From NCBI GenBank assembly GCA_963780165.1, contig CAWABB010000001.1, positions 1,116,001-1,180,000 on the forward strand: a stretch of 64,000 nucleotides of DNA. The letters are read 5' to 3'. The notes under the pieces are model-generated. The model was not told the origin of the DNA and did no database searches. It was given only the letters and a program-made list of their open reading frames with translations. This document shows, piece by piece, positions 1-10,100 of this stretch; the first letter of the stretch is position 1, and every line of letters starts with the position of its first letter. The stretch comes from CAWABB01 sp963780165. GTDB lineage: Bacteria; Bacteroidota; Ignavibacteria; UBA10030; UBA6906. The position numbers and the translations under genes are program-made.

Positions 1-23
1 GTTGAGATGGATCGGGTAATGCA

Positions 24-3000
24 TTATGCCACAGAGAACAACCGCTCGCAAGTCCCCCTCGTGAAAGGACACCCCTCACATCCCCCGGGATATGGGGAAA
101 AGCGATCTTTGGCGATGGAGGATACCACTTCGGTTACAGTGTGCGAAAACTCCGCGATGGCGGCCCGGTCCATCGCCACCACGTATGGCCGGTCCGGGTG
201 GTGGGCAAAGAGCAGCATCAGGTTCACGGCCTCGACCCCCTGCAGCATGGAGACGAGAAGCCCGTACAGTTGCACCTGGGGAAGATAGATCCGTGCGCGA
301 GATTCGATCGCCTCCGGAGGAATACGGTCGGTCTTGTAATCCACCACCGTCCACACGCCGCGCTCGTCCCGGAACATCCTGTCGATGGTTCCGACAATGT
401 AGTCCCGGCCAAAGGGGGCCGACACGGTGAACTCCGTGCGCGCATCGCTCCCCTTCCGGATCGCGGACCACACGCTCGACCCGAGCACTCCACGCACAAG
501 ACGCGTCACGGACGCAACAGCAAGCCTCGAGTTGTCTGCCCCGGACAACGGCTGCTCAAGTGAAAGAAGCGATCCGCAGCTCGCCGCCACGGCCTCGTCC
601 GAGCCGTCGGTCGATTCGACGGTCCGCATGACGCCGTGAAAAAGCGTGCCGAGAAGCTCGGCTGACCCCGCGAGCTCAGCTGACCCCGAACGCTCCTGCA
701 ATTCGTCTTCATCGATCTCGCGCCGGCGCTCTTCGCGATACCCGAGACGGTACGTGAGATAATAGCGCGAAGGGCATTCGAGATATGTCCTGATCCGCGT
801 CGCCGAGTAGATCTCGCCGCGCGGCCTGGCCGGAGGGGCTTCGGAAATGACGCGCGGCGGTGAAAGAGCGGGGGCGGACTGCGCCTGCCGCTTCCCGGCA
901 GGGAACGAAAGCCCGTCCCGGATCCTCACCGTGAGCTCGTGCGCGAGCAGATCCCGCGCGCGCCCGTCGGCTGCGGCGACCGAGACCGGCGTCCGGATAC
1001 CCACGCGGAGATCGCGAGGCGAGGCGGTTCCGTCCAGGCCGAAGGCTTCGAGTATCCATTCGAGCGGCGCACCACGCCCTTCAGCCTCGGCGGGATCGCC
1101 GGAGAGAATCAGAATGTCGCGCGCGCGCGTCGCGGCCACATACAGCACCCTCCGCTCCTCCGCGACGGCCTTCGCGCGCTGCTGCGCCGCAGCGACGAGG
1201 GCGATGGGAGGCTTGGCGGATTCCTCATCCTCAGGGGCGCGCGGGGTGAAGGCGACACCGATGTCGGCAAAGACGAATGGCTCGCGATCCGACTGGGGGC
1301 GGCGATGGAGGTGCGGCAGAATGACGACGGGAAACTCGAGCCCCTTCGCAGCGTGAATCGTCATGATCTGAACCGCGGACCTGTCGCGCCCCGCCGCTCC
1401 CTGCCCCTCTTGCTCTTCCTCATCGATCAGCCGGCGGAGCCGGGCGGTGAAATCGTACAGCGTCGCCATCCCCTGTTCGTCGAACCGCTCGGCCATCCGG
1501 AGAAGCTTCTCGATATTCGCCGCGGCCTGAATCCCGCGCGACGTCCCGGCAACCTTCTCGCGATAATGAGTGCGACGCGCGATGCGGCGAATCAGATCAG
1601 GAACCGTGAGCGTCATCGCCACATCGAGATCCGCGGCAAGCGCCTCCACGGCGGCGGCAATGGCGGACGAGGAAGACCGCGGCTCCGGCGCGCGGATGCG
1701 ATCCCAGAGCGCTCGGTGCTTCGTGCCGATGCTGATGTTCAACAGCTCCGCGTCGGACACGCCGTAGCACGGGGACCGGAGGACACCGGCAAGCGCGGCG
1801 TCATCCTCGGGATTCAGCAGAAACGCGAAATAGTTGTAGAAATCAAGGACATCCTGGGTCTGAAAGTACCCTACCCCGCCGCTGATGCGGTACGGGATGC
1901 CCTGCGCGATGAACGCCTCCTCGAGCTCCGGGAGATGGGTTCTGCTTCGCAGGAGCACGGCAACGTCTCCGGGCTCGACGGCCCGCGCCTCCTCCCGCTC
2001 ATCGAACACGCGCGATCCATCGTCGAACATCGCCAGGATCCTCTGTGCGATCCGGGCTCCCTCCGTCAGCCCGTCGGCACCGGGAACCAGAAGCTCCACC
2101 GTTCCCGGGTGATCGTTCGCCCGCGCGCGCACTAACGGCTCGTAAGAAATATCGCCCTGCGAGCGCGGTCCGCCCTCGCCAAGAAGCAGCCCGAAGACAT
2201 GGTTCACAAACCCGACCAGGTCGCGCAGCGGCCGGAAGCTTTCGCCGAGGACCACCGCGCCCTCCGCCCCGGCGCTGCTCACGATGTCCGCCCGCGTGCG
2301 ATAGAAGACTTCTACGTCCGCGTTCCGGAATCCGTAGATCGACTGCTTCGGATCTCCTACGATGAACAGATTTCCCGAGCGCAAATCGTCCAGCAGCGGG
2401 AGAAGAATCTCGTACTGCAGATGGTTCGTGTCCTGATACTCATCCACCAGAATGTGGGAGTACGTCCGCGCGAGCTGCCGCCGCACCGCCTCCTGCGAGA
2501 GGAGGTTCCTGGCGAGAAGCTGCAGGTCTTCGAAGTCCAGCGCGGACGCTTCCTCCTTCTTGCCCGCGTACCGTTCAAGCGCAAGACGCAGCACCTCCAG
2601 GATCACGCGGGTATGGGACAGGAGCGTCGCGTGATCAGGGGCTCCGGCTCCGTTCGCGAGATGCTCGAGCAGCGGGACGGTGTCGCCTCTCCAGACGGCC
2701 AGTCGCCGCGCTGCAAGCTCCAGACGCCGGTCGGGACTGGCGACCACGGCCTTGTAGATGCCGCCGGCCGCTGTCAGAACCGTCTCCGCGAACGCGCGCA
2801 GCGCGAACGCGCGGTCGAGCGGACGCGAGACATCCGATGGACGCGTTGCGTCGAGGACCGCCTGCCCTGCCGCCCGCGCAGCTGGAGCCTTCTTCCCGTC
2901 GGCACTCTGCATGAGCGCCGCCACCGACGCTGTCACTTCCTGCGCCGACGCCTCGGCCTCGAGGTAGTCCCTGATCGTCCCGTCCCACGCCGCGAAGACC

Positions 3001-3596
3001 TCAGCGTCAGGACGGTCGTACGGGCCCTTCCCCCCTGACCAGCGATCCAGCATCTCGCGGCGGCGGATCAGCGAGGAGAGGATGTGCAGCACTTTCCCTT
3101 TGCCAAGAGTGCGGAGCACATCGAAGACGGGATCGCGGAGAGGATGCGACCCGTCGGCCCGGAGGATGTCGTAGAAGGTTTCCCGGACGGCATCTTCCAG
3201 CATGATCGTGCGGTCGAGGCCTTCGAGAACGATGAACCCCGCATCCACTCCGGCCTCGATCGGATGCTCGCGCAGGAGGCGGGAGCAGAACGCATGGATC
3301 GTTCCCACAAACGCCGACGGGAGCTGCGCCCGCACGGCTTCGAGGCGCGCGATCTGCTCCGGATCGGTCCCGGAGAGAAGCGCCTCCGACACCTGGGCGG
3401 CGATGCGCCGCTTCAGTTCGCCCGCCGCCTTCTCGGTGTAGGTGAGGGCCACGATCTTCTGGACCGGGGCATAGCCTTCGAGGACGAGACGGAGATACCG
3501 TTCGACAAGAACCCGGGTCTTCCCCGAGCCGGCGTTGGCGGTCACGGACAGATGCCGCCCGGGTCGTGTGGCGAGTTCCTGGTCGGGGGTAAGCAT
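24..3596 (-). CDS. addA: AddA-like UvrD/Rep helicase with C-terminal PD-(D/E)XK nuclease
   Basis: Superfamily 1A helicase-nuclease, likely the AddA half of an AddAB-type enzyme that resects double-strand DNA ends for recombinational repair in the cytoplasm. Visible motifs, in order: Walker A ANAGSGKT (residues 20-27), GTIHAFCSRLL, DEYQDTN (Walker B/motif II), GDPKQSIYGFRNAD, IMTIHAAKGLEF and RVLYVAATRAR. From about residue 925 there is a RecB-type nuclease with GTLFHG, GTIDRMF and VVDYKTDR. A Cys in YLECPSRYY plus a terminal CEGCPFTRGTC could hold an Fe-S cluster, which is usual for AddB and less so for AddA. I chose ATG 3596 (1190 residues). An upstream TTG at 3632 falls beside the purC terminator and is less likely. 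Its AddB partner lies 3.5 kb away in the same orientation. The family call is firm; the subunit name is inferred from the partner gene. Confidence 0.9.
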   Translation of the reverse strand: MLTPDQELATRPGRHLSVTANAGSGKTRVLVERYLRLVLEGYAPVQKIVALTYTEKAAGELKRRIAAQVSEALLSGTDPEQIARLEAVRAQLPSAFVGTIHAFCSRLLREHPIEAGVDAGFIVLEGLDRTIMLEDAVRETFYDILRADGSHPLRDPVFDVLRTLGKGKVLHILSSLIRRREMLDRWSGGKGPYDRPDAEVFAAWDGTIRDYLEAEASAQEVTASVAALMQSADGKKAPAARAAGQAVLDATRPSDVSRPLDRAFALRAFAETVLTAAGGIYKAVVASPDRRLELAARRLAVWRGDTVPLLEHLANGAGAPDHATLLSHTRVILEVLRLALERYAGKKEEASALDFEDLQLLARNLLSQEAVRRQLARTYSHILVDEYQDTNHLQYEILLPLLDDLRSGNLFIVGDPKQSIYGFRNADVEVFYRTRADIVSSAGAEGAVVLGESFRPLRDLVGFVNHVFGLLLGEGGPRSQGDISYEPLVRARANDHPGTVELLVPGADGLTEGARIAQRILAMFDDGSRVFDEREEARAVEPGDVAVLLRSRTHLPELEEAFIAQGIPYRISGGVGYFQTQDVLDFYNYFAFLLNPEDDAALAGVLRSPCYGVSDAELLNISIGTKHRALWDRIRAPEPRSSSSAIAAAVEALAADLDVAMTLTVPDLIRRIARRTHYREKVAGTSRGIQAAANIEKLLRMAERFDEQGMATLYDFTARLRRLIDEEEQEGQGAAGRDRSAVQIMTIHAAKGLEFPVVILPHLHRRPQSDREPFVFADIGVAFTPRAPEDEESAKPPIALVAAAQQRAKAVAEERRVLYVAATRARDILILSGDPAEAEGRGAPLEWILEAFGLDGTASPRDLRVGIRTPVSVAAADGRARDLLAHELTVRIRDGLSFPAGKRQAQSAPALSPPRVISEAPPARPRGEIYSATRIRTYLECPSRYYLTYRLGYREERRREIDEDELQERSGSAELAGSAELLGTLFHGVMRTVESTDGSDEAVAASCGSLLSLEQPLSGADNSRLAVASVTRLVRGVLGSSVWSAIRKGSDARTEFTVSAPFGRDYIVGTIDRMFRDERGVWTVVDYKTDRIPPEAIESRARIYLPQVQLYGLLVSMLQGVEAVNLMLLFAHHPDRPYVVAMDRAAIAEFSHTVTEVVSSIAKDRFSPYPGGCEGCPFTRGTCERLFSVA

Positions 3597-3630
3597 GTCA
3601 GATGGTCTTCCCGGCGTCGCGGGGGGGAAC

Positions 3631-3652
3631 AAAAAAGCGGACGGAGTCCGCT
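3631..3652 (-). terminator. Intrinsic terminator of purC
   Basis: On the minus strand AGCGGAC-TCC-GTCCGCT forms a 7-bp stem with a 3-base loop and runs straight into six T residues. It lies between the purC stop and the addA start, so addA probably needs its own promoter or depends on readthrough. Confidence 0.85.
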
Positions 3653-3685
3653 CTTAATGAACAAGGTGCTGCACGCACACCCGCG

Positions 3686-4582
3686 CTACTGAACCCCGCG
3701 GCCGGTGAGGCGGAGCAGCGCCTCCTCGTATTTCTGCGTCGTGGTCGCAACGACGTGGCCGGGCAGCGTGGGCGCCGGCGGCGTCTTGTTCCACTTGACC
3801 TCGAGCAGGTAGTCGCGGACAAACTGCTTGTCGAAGCTCGGCTGCGGCCCGCCCGGGGAGTACGAATCGAGCGGCCAGAAGCGCGACGAGTCCGGCGTCA
3901 GCGCCTCGTCGATCCAGACCACCTCGCCGTTCTCATCCAGCCCGAACTCGAATTTCGTGTCGGCGATGATAATCCCCTTTGTCCGCGCGAACTCCGCACC
4001 CCGGGAATAAATGTCGATCGTCAGCGCGCGGATCCGTTCCGCGACGGTCGGTCCCACAAGCTTCACCACCTCGTCAAACGTGATGTTCTCGTCGTGCCCC
4101 TGCTCGGCCTTCGTCGTCGGAGTAAACACGGGTTCCGGCAGCTTGTCGGACTCCCGGAGCCCCTCCGGGAGTCTGATCCCGCAGATGGCCTTCGACTTCC
4201 TGTATTCGTTCCAGCCGGACCCGGAGAGATACCCGCGCACGACGCACTCGACCGGAAGCGGGCGCGTCTTCCGCACGAGCATGCTGCGCCCCGCGAACAC
4301 CGCGGGATCGGAGCGGAACGGCTCGGGGAATTCGCGCACGTCGGTCGCGATCACGTGGTTCGGGACGACGGACGACAGCTTCTCGAACCAGAACGCCGAG
4401 ATCTGGGTCAGCACCTTTCCCTTGTTCGGGATGCCGTCGGGAAGCACGACATCAAACGCGGAGATCCGGTCCGTCGCGACGATCAGCATGGAGTCCCCGA
4501 GGTCGTACAGGTCGCGGACTTTCCCGGAGCGCGTAGGCGTGCGGATGGCAGAACGGGTGGAGGTTACGACAGGGCTGCTCAT
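3686..4582 (-). CDS. purC: Phosphoribosylaminoimidazole-succinocarboxamide (SAICAR) synthase
   Basis: Joins aspartate to CAIR with ATP to give SAICAR in de novo purine synthesis (cytoplasm). At 298 residues it is the long yeast/Bacteroidota-like form rather than the short 240-residue form. Recognisable stretches are SGKVRDLYDLGD (nucleotide-binding start), ATDRISAFDVVLPDGIPNKG, ECVVRGYLSGSGW and DTKFEFGLDENGEVVWIDEALTPDSSRFW. I see no Shine-Dalgarno motif before ATG 4582. It is flanked by a terminator on its 3' side and by a 9-bp hairpin (4618-4638) on its 5' side, and it follows a 133-residue unknown gene that has a good promoter. No other purine gene is in the window. Confidence 0.95.
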   Translation of the reverse strand: MSSPVVTSTRSAIRTPTRSGKVRDLYDLGDSMLIVATDRISAFDVVLPDGIPNKGKVLTQISAFWFEKLSSVVPNHVIATDVREFPEPFRSDPAVFAGRSMLVRKTRPLPVECVVRGYLSGSGWNEYRKSKAICGIRLPEGLRESDKLPEPVFTPTTKAEQGHDENITFDEVVKLVGPTVAERIRALTIDIYSRGAEFARTKGIIIADTKFEFGLDENGEVVWIDEALTPDSSRFWPLDSYSPGGPQPSFDKQFVRDYLLEVKWNKTPPAPTLPGHVVATTTQKYEEALLRLTGRGVQ

Positions 4583-4617
4583 GGAATCAGATTGAATGGT
4601 GGTGGAAGAGGTGTGCT

Positions 4618-4638
4618 GGTCCCGCCGTTGGCGGGACC
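4618..4638 (-). other. Hairpin between the 133-residue gene and purC
   Basis: Perfect 9-bp inverted repeat GGTCCCGCC / GGCGGGACC with a 3-base loop, located in the 109-bp gap. No T-run follows on the minus strand, so it may be an attenuator, an mRNA-stability hairpin or a weak terminator. Confidence 0.4.
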
Positions 4639-4691
4639 GTTGAAATTCGTCCGACGGGGCCGGTGCCCCATGCGGATCGTGCCCGGTGCGG

Positions 4692-5093
4692 TCAGCGCTC
4701 GAGCGGAGTGCCGAGCATGTCTTCGATCGTCCCGCGCACGAACATCTTCGTGGGCGGCGCGGCGAGCGTGGGCCTGCCGATGCCGGCGAGCCGCAAGCCC
4801 TCCCATTCCGATCCGACTTTCTGCTCGACGAACTCGTGCACCGCCTTCAGCACCTGCCGCGCCTGGAGGCGGGCGCCGCGGCTCGGGCTGAAGAACAGAT
4901 CCACCTTCACGCTGTCGCTGCTGATCCGCGTCGGGACAATCATGTACTCCAGACGGGCGGCTCGCTTCCACCCGTAGGTTCGTTCAATCTTGTTGAACGT
5001 CGACGGAATCGCGAACGGTTTCTCCGCGCTCCTGTCAGGCACGAGCGTGATGGTCACGCGTTCAACTTTTTGCGGACCGTGCGCCAGGACCAT
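4692..5093 (-). CDS. Conserved-looking hypothetical protein, 133 residues
   Basis: I do not recognise a family. The reading frame is well supported: a Shine-Dalgarno GGAGGT lies 6 bases before ATG 5093 and a consensus-like promoter lies about 55 bp upstream. The product is soluble, with no signal peptide or membrane segment. It has a basic central part (YGWKRAARLEYMIVPTRIS), an alternating beta-like stretch (SDSVKVDLFFSPS), a helical segment (RQVLKAVHEFVEQKVG) and a proline/alanine-rich end. It is followed by purC on the same strand, but the hairpin between them leaves co-transcription open. No function can be assigned from sequence. Confidence 0.7.
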   Translation of the reverse strand: MVLAHGPQKVERVTITLVPDRSAEKPFAIPSTFNKIERTYGWKRAARLEYMIVPTRISSDSVKVDLFFSPSRGARLQARQVLKAVHEFVEQKVGSEWEGLRLAGIGRPTLAAPPTKMFVRGTIEDMLGTPLER

Positions 5094-5148
5094 GGTGTGA
5101 CCTCCGGGGATGGATCATGCGTGTGAGGAACGATCAGACATCATCGGC

Positions 5149-5177
5149 AATATAGAGACAAATCGAGCTTCATGCAA
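5149..5177 (-). promoter_or_regulatory. Sigma-70-type promoter for the 133-residue gene (and perhaps purC)
   Basis: Minus-strand TTGCAT (5177-5172), a 17-base spacer and TATATT (5154-5149). The predicted start of transcription falls about 50 bases before the ATG at 5093. The same -10 hexamer is seen at clpC and the rRNA operon. Confidence 0.65.
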
Positions 5178-5212
5178 CTGAATCGCCGCATGTTCCATGC
5201 CGGGATACAACC

Positions 5213-5235
5213 CCGCCGCGTTGCGATTGCGGCGG
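5213..5235 (-). terminator. Possible weak terminator after aat
   Basis: CCGCCGC / GCGGCGG, a 7-bp stem with a 9-base loop 17 bp past the aat stop. On the minus strand it is followed by GGTTGT rather than a real T-run, so efficiency is doubtful. Confidence 0.4.
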
Positions 5236-5251
5236 TTTCTCGTGCGGCATG

Positions 5252-5878
5252 TCACACCGGTGATCGCTCATCAGGGCCGGCCGTCACGTCGTCCGTCGGC
5301 CAGTGAGCCTCAACCGGGAGTGCGTCCTCCAGCATCGCGAGGTAGTCGTCCCGCGGCACCTCCACCGCCCCGATCCCGCGGAGATGATCGGTGATGAACT
5401 GCGTATCCAGCAGCGTGAACCCGCCGGCACGAAGCCGCCGGACGAGATCCACCAGCGCCACCTTCGAGGCTTCCGTGACCGCACTGAACATGCTCTCCCC
5501 GAAGAACGCCCCGCCGAGAGCAACCCCGTACAACCCGCCGACCAGAACTCCGTCCTGCCACGTTTCGACAGTGTGCGCGAGGCCGAGCCGGAACAGCTGC
5601 GTGTAGGCGGCGATGATTTCCTCGGAGATCCAGGTGTCGGGCCGCGCCGCGCACGCCCTCATTACTCCCGGGAAGTCCCGGTCCGACGCCAGCTCGAACG
5701 GCTTCCGCCGAAGCGTCCGCCGGAGACTCCTCGAAACCCGTAGCCCGTCGAGCGGGATGATCGCCCTGGGATCGGGCGAGAACCAGCCGACGCGCCCGTC
5801 CGACGGATCCGCCATCGGAAAGTAGCCGCCCTGATACGCCTGGACGAGCAGATCGGCAGTGAGGGGACGTCGGGCCAT
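5252..5878 (-). CDS. aat: Leucyl/phenylalanyl-tRNA--protein transferase
   Basis: Transfers Leu or Phe from aminoacyl-tRNA to the N-terminal Lys or Arg of proteins, marking them for the ClpS/ClpAP branch of the N-end rule (cytoplasm). Family hallmarks are YQGGYFPMAD, WFSPDPRAIIPLD, VETWQDGVLVGGLYGVALGG, FFGESMFS and LLDTQF. Its 208 residues match the family's normal size. It lies 14 bp after the quinone oxidoreductase gene, so the two are probably co-transcribed with addB. The ClpC gene nearby is a possible downstream unfoldase, but no clpS is visible in the window. Confidence 0.95.
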   Translation of the reverse strand: MARRPLTADLLVQAYQGGYFPMADPSDGRVGWFSPDPRAIIPLDGLRVSRSLRRTLRRKPFELASDRDFPGVMRACAARPDTWISEEIIAAYTQLFRLGLAHTVETWQDGVLVGGLYGVALGGAFFGESMFSAVTEASKVALVDLVRRLRAGGFTLLDTQFITDHLRGIGAVEVPRDDYLAMLEDALPVEAHWPTDDVTAGPDERSPV

Positions 5879-5892
5879 CTGGGCGGAATCTC

Positions 5893-6915
5893 CTACGGGA
5901 TTGTGACGACGACCTTCCCCACCGACTGACGCATCTGGAGATACGTATGCGCCTCGACGATCTTGTCGAACGTGAACACCTTGCCGATGACCGGCTTCAG
6001 GATCCCGCGATTGTAGAACTGGACCATCTCGAGCACCGCCTCGCGGAAGTACTGCTCCTTGCCAGTGAGCGTTCCGATGTTGAAGCCGAAGATTGCTTTG
6101 TTGGCGCTCATGAGGCTCGGCGGAAAGATCGGCCGCATGAACGAAAATACGTTCGCCGCCTTCAGCCGGTTCAGGGCGCCGGCACTCGTCACGCCCGAAA
6201 CGCCGAACAGGACGTATCTCCCCATCTGCGCCAGGATCCCCCAGCTCTTCTTGAACACCTCGCCACCGACCGAATCCATCACGACATCCACGCCGTAGTT
6301 GTTCGTCGCACGAAGGATCTCCGCGGCGAAGTCCATCGTATTGTAGTTGACGACCACGTCGGCACCGTGCGACCGGACGAGATTCACCTTCTCTTCCGTC
6401 CCCGCGGTCGCGAAAATCTCCGCCCCGAGGGACCGGGCCATCTGGACGGTGGCCAGCCCCACGCCCCCGGCTGCGGCATGCACCAGGAGCCGCTCGCCTC
6501 TCCGCAGATTCGCGAGCCGGATGAGCCCGTGATAGGCCGTGAGGCCAGTGGCCAGAAACGACGCGCCTTCCTCGTAGCTCATCGGCTCCGGGAGAACGGT
6601 CGCCAGGTTCGCGTTCGCGAGCACGTACTCGGCGTGGCTCCCGAGCCGGCTGTAGCCCATGACGCGCTGCCCGACTTCGAATCCCTCCACGGCAGAGCCG
6701 TAGCCGGCCACGTCGCCCGCGAACTCGAGCCCGGGAATGAACGGAGGCCTCGGAGTCCCCGGGTACACGCCGAGCCTGCCGAAGATGTCGGCGAAATTCA
6801 GGCCGATGGCACGTACGCGCACGAGGACCTGGTGCGAACCGGGAACCGGCTCGGGAGCCTGGCGGAATTCGAGGACGTCAGGCCCTCCGTACTTGGTAAC
6901 GAAAGCTGCTCTCAT
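5893..6915 (-). CDS. Zinc-independent NADPH:quinone oxidoreductase (MDR family, VAT1-like)
   Basis: Medium-chain dehydrogenase/reductase of the quinone-oxidoreductase branch, 340 residues and soluble. The N-terminal GroES-like fold shows FIPGLEFAGDV. The Rossmann nucleotide site is HAAAGGVGLATVQMARSLGA at about residue 145. Catalytic-zinc cysteines of alcohol dehydrogenases are absent. The stretch FSFMRPIFPPSLMSANKAIFGFNIGTL resembles VAT1-like members. Its ATG overlaps the stop of the upstream 64-residue gene (ATGA at 6912-6915), showing translational coupling. The substrate cannot be deduced. Confidence 0.9.
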   Translation of the reverse strand: MRAAFVTKYGGPDVLEFRQAPEPVPGSHQVLVRVRAIGLNFADIFGRLGVYPGTPRPPFIPGLEFAGDVAGYGSAVEGFEVGQRVMGYSRLGSHAEYVLANANLATVLPEPMSYEEGASFLATGLTAYHGLIRLANLRRGERLLVHAAAGGVGLATVQMARSLGAEIFATAGTEEKVNLVRSHGADVVVNYNTMDFAAEILRATNNYGVDVVMDSVGGEVFKKSWGILAQMGRYVLFGVSGVTSAGALNRLKAANVFSFMRPIFPPSLMSANKAIFGFNIGTLTGKEQYFREAVLEMVQFYNRGILKPVIGKVFTFDKIVEAHTYLQMRQSVGKVVVTIP

Positions 6916-7106
6916 TGCGGCCGTTTCCGATATGTGACATAACGTTCGTGGAGGGCGGCAAGGCGCTTCATCGCCTGCTCGTCCAGGTCTTCGTCATCCT
7001 TGTCCCGCTTCACCATCATCCGGAAGTCGTCCGTCTCGTCACGCGTCAACTTCCATTCGTAGTCCTTCAACTCGCGTATCATCCGTTTCTGGTCCGCGTG
7101 TGTCAC
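6912..7106 (-). CDS. Small charged protein, 64 residues, unknown function
   Basis: I do not recognise a family. The start is GTG 7106, preceded by a strong AGGAGG 4 bases upstream, and it overlaps the addB stop as GTGA. Its own stop overlaps the oxidoreductase start as ATGA. These two overlaps make the gene credible despite its size. The product is very polar and probably helical: many Lys/Arg/Asp/Glu, with RDETDDFRMMVKRDKDDEDLDEQ-like acidic and basic runs, and no membrane segment. Extending the frame to ATG 7184 would run into addB and ignore the Shine-Dalgarno site. A role alongside AddB is possible only by position. Confidence 0.75.
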   Translation of the reverse strand: MTHADQKRMIRELKDYEWKLTRDETDDFRMMVKRDKDDEDLDEQAMKRLAALHERYVTYRKRPQ

Positions 7107-10100
7107 GATCCCTCCTGCGGCGATGACGCGACCCTGCGGATTACCTGGATCCTGCAGAGGGCGCGATAGGAACAATATGTGCAAACCTCTTCGATGCGGT
7201 CCGGCGTCGTGAGCGGAAACTTCCCTTCCGCGATACTCCGGACATACCCGGTGACCAGTCCTATCGTCTGCCGGACGAGCTGGTCCAGCGCCTCCCCGTT
7301 CGGCAGCAGCTTCCGGCCTCCCTCGCCCCGAGCAAATGCGCGCTCCTTGAACTCGGCGTTGCCGGCCCCCATGACCAGCCTGACCGGCGGGCGAAGCTGA
7401 TAGTAGATGCCGGCAGCCGCGGCGAGATCCCGCCCGGACTCGCGCAGCATCTCCCGGACGACGTGAAGGTAGAGCGGGAGCTGGAGGCTCGTGCCCTCCT
7501 CGATGTCCGCCAGCCTGGGAAGCTTCCGCGCAGTCTTGTAGTCGATGACCGTGAAGCTGTCAGGCCCGACATCCACCCGGTCAACCTTCCCCCGGATCGC
7601 CACGCCGCCGATCGTGACCGGCTCGTCTCTGCCCAGCTCGGGGTCCCGGGTGAATGGTGCGGCCTCCGCCCCCGGCCCCACTCCGAACGCCACCTCAAAA
7701 TGCCGCGGCGTCGTTTCCACTTCGCGCGTGCGTTCCACATCGATGATCCCGGCGAGCAGCCCCCGCCGGCCGCGGCCGCCTCCGAAGAGCACCGCCCTGT
7801 CGACTTCCCAGAACGCGTCGGGGATGTGGAGGCGATCGATCTTCCGCCGAACGATCTCCGCGAGCTGGGCCAGCGCCTCCTCAGCCTCCTCGTCGGTGCA
7901 ACCCTTCAGTTGCGGCGCGCCGGAACGGCGCCGTTCCACGAAGAACTCGAAAAGGGCCTCGTGCAGGATCGTTCCGTGCTCCAGCGGTGAGAGGTCGTCA
8001 CGATAGTCGTCGACCGTCCTGAGCCGGAGCACCCGCTCCGCGAAAAACCTGAACGGGCACGCGGCGTAGGTCTCCAGCTGCGTGGCGGAATAGACGTCCG
8101 ACGAGAACTTCTCCAGCGCGGCGCGGGCCCGCTCGTTCAGCGTGGGCCCGGGTAGCCCCTCGAACTCCGGGAGTGAATGATCTTCGATGCGGCTATGCTC
8201 GATCGCCGCGGCCCGCCTTGCTTCCGCGAGGCTCGCCTGCCACGGCCCGGGAAGCACGTCCCCGGGCATGTTCGCTCCATGCCGGATCCACCAGGCGAGG
8301 GCTTCGTCCTCCGCGAGAATCGATTCGGGGACGGGGCATTCATCCGAGCGGACGACCACTGGATCGGCGGCACCGCACAACGCGTCGAGGAACGACGAGC
8401 GGACCAGCTCCACCTCCCCGTCGTGCTCGGGATACGTCAGGTACAGCCGGTCGGAGAAGTTCGTGACCGCCTGATAGAAGAGATACCGCTGCTGCCATTC
8501 GTGGCGACGGCGGCGGAGCTGCTGCCGCTCCTCGCTCAGGAACACTTCGGGCTGATACACGGACGGAAACTCGCCGTCGATGAGCCCCGCGACAATCATG
8601 ATGCCGACCGAGAGCCCGCGCGTTTCGTCAATCGACGTGATGAGCACGCCGTTGCGGAACCGCTCATGCACGTTGTACCGCTCCCTCGACACCGCCACCG
8701 TGAGCTGATCCAGGAATCGCCGGAGCGGGTGACGGGCCGCGGGGCCGTCACGGAACGAGAGAACGGTCGTCGTGTCCTCCACGACTTCCAGGAATTTCTG
8801 GTACGCCCGCATGTCCCGCTCGACGTCGTCCTGCCGTTCGACGGCCGCCCGAGTCACGATGCGGGCAGGGACGCGAAGCTCGCCGAACAAGGCGCTCACC
8901 CGCCGGCGGAACTCCTCCGGCGTCGATTCTTCGGACAGAGGGGCGAGCAGGCTGTGCACATGCGCCAGGTCCTTCCGCGCCCGCTCAAGCTGTTCGATGC
9001 CGGGGTGGCGTTGATCTCCCCGCCGGATCGCATCGCTCTGCGGCCCGCTGCGGAGCGCGTCCAGGCGTTCGTCGATCCTGGCAAGCCAGCTTCCGTACCC
9101 CCCGGTTACGCGCAACGCCCGCGACACGAATTCGAGGTTCGCCGGATCGATGGGGGCGTCGCCGTCCGACAGCCCCAGGTACGGGCTGGCGGCGATGCGC
9201 AGCAAATCATCACGGCGGAACCCGCCGGAGGAAACCCGCATCATCCCGAGCAGCGCGACGACGACCGGCGAACGGTCAAGATGGAATCGGTCGGTGATGT
9301 TGACCGGTATCCGGTACCGTGCCGTATGCTCTCTGAACAGCCCGGTGTACGGTTCCGGATGTACCATGGCGACGCACACCGTGCTCAGATCAAGATCCGG
9401 CTGCTCATCCGCCAGCGTCCTGATCAGCGCGCATATCCGCTCCACTTCCTGTATCCGGTCCCTGGCTGCAATCACCGTCACTCGCCCCTGCGTATCCACC
9501 TTACGCTCCTTCGCGGAAGAGGCGAAGAGTTGGCGGGATAATCCTTCTACAATAGAGCGCGTCACCTCCGTCCGCGGGGGCGCGGTCGCCGAGAGGAGCG
9601 AGTCCAGCGTATGGTCCTCCCGAAACCCGAGCTCGTTGAACCTCCTGTAGTTGTCCTCCAGGTGTCCGAAAAGCGCCGGGTTTCCGTGCTGGAAGTCGAA
9701 CGCCATGCCGATTGCGAGACCCTCAATCCGCGTCAGCGCCTCCAGGATAGCGATCTGCGGCTGGGTGAACTCGTCGAATCCGGCCAGGGAGAGGGTCCGG
9801 ACGCCGGGGTACGCCCCCCGGAAGATCTCCGCGAAGTCGGGTTGCCCCTGCTCGAGGAGCGCGGAAAAGAGCCCTTCGACGTCGATCAGGCGGGCGCGGG
9901 ACAACTGCCCCTCGTAGGCCCCGTAGATCGCAGACACATCCAGCAGCTTCTGCCTCTCGTCCATCGGCGCCCTGGCAGCTTCGGCTTCCAGCGTCTCCGG
10001 ATCAATCCCCGACTCCTTCAGGTGCAGGATGACTGCGATGATCTTCTCGAATGTCCCGCGGAAGAGGTGATGGTCCCTCCCTCCCGGCCGGAAGTAGACC

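Noticed and set aside
939..2135. 398-residue plus-strand frame opposite addA
   Set aside because: Pure antisense to a well-conserved helicase; its Arg/Gly/Pro-rich content is typical of high-GC shadow frames.
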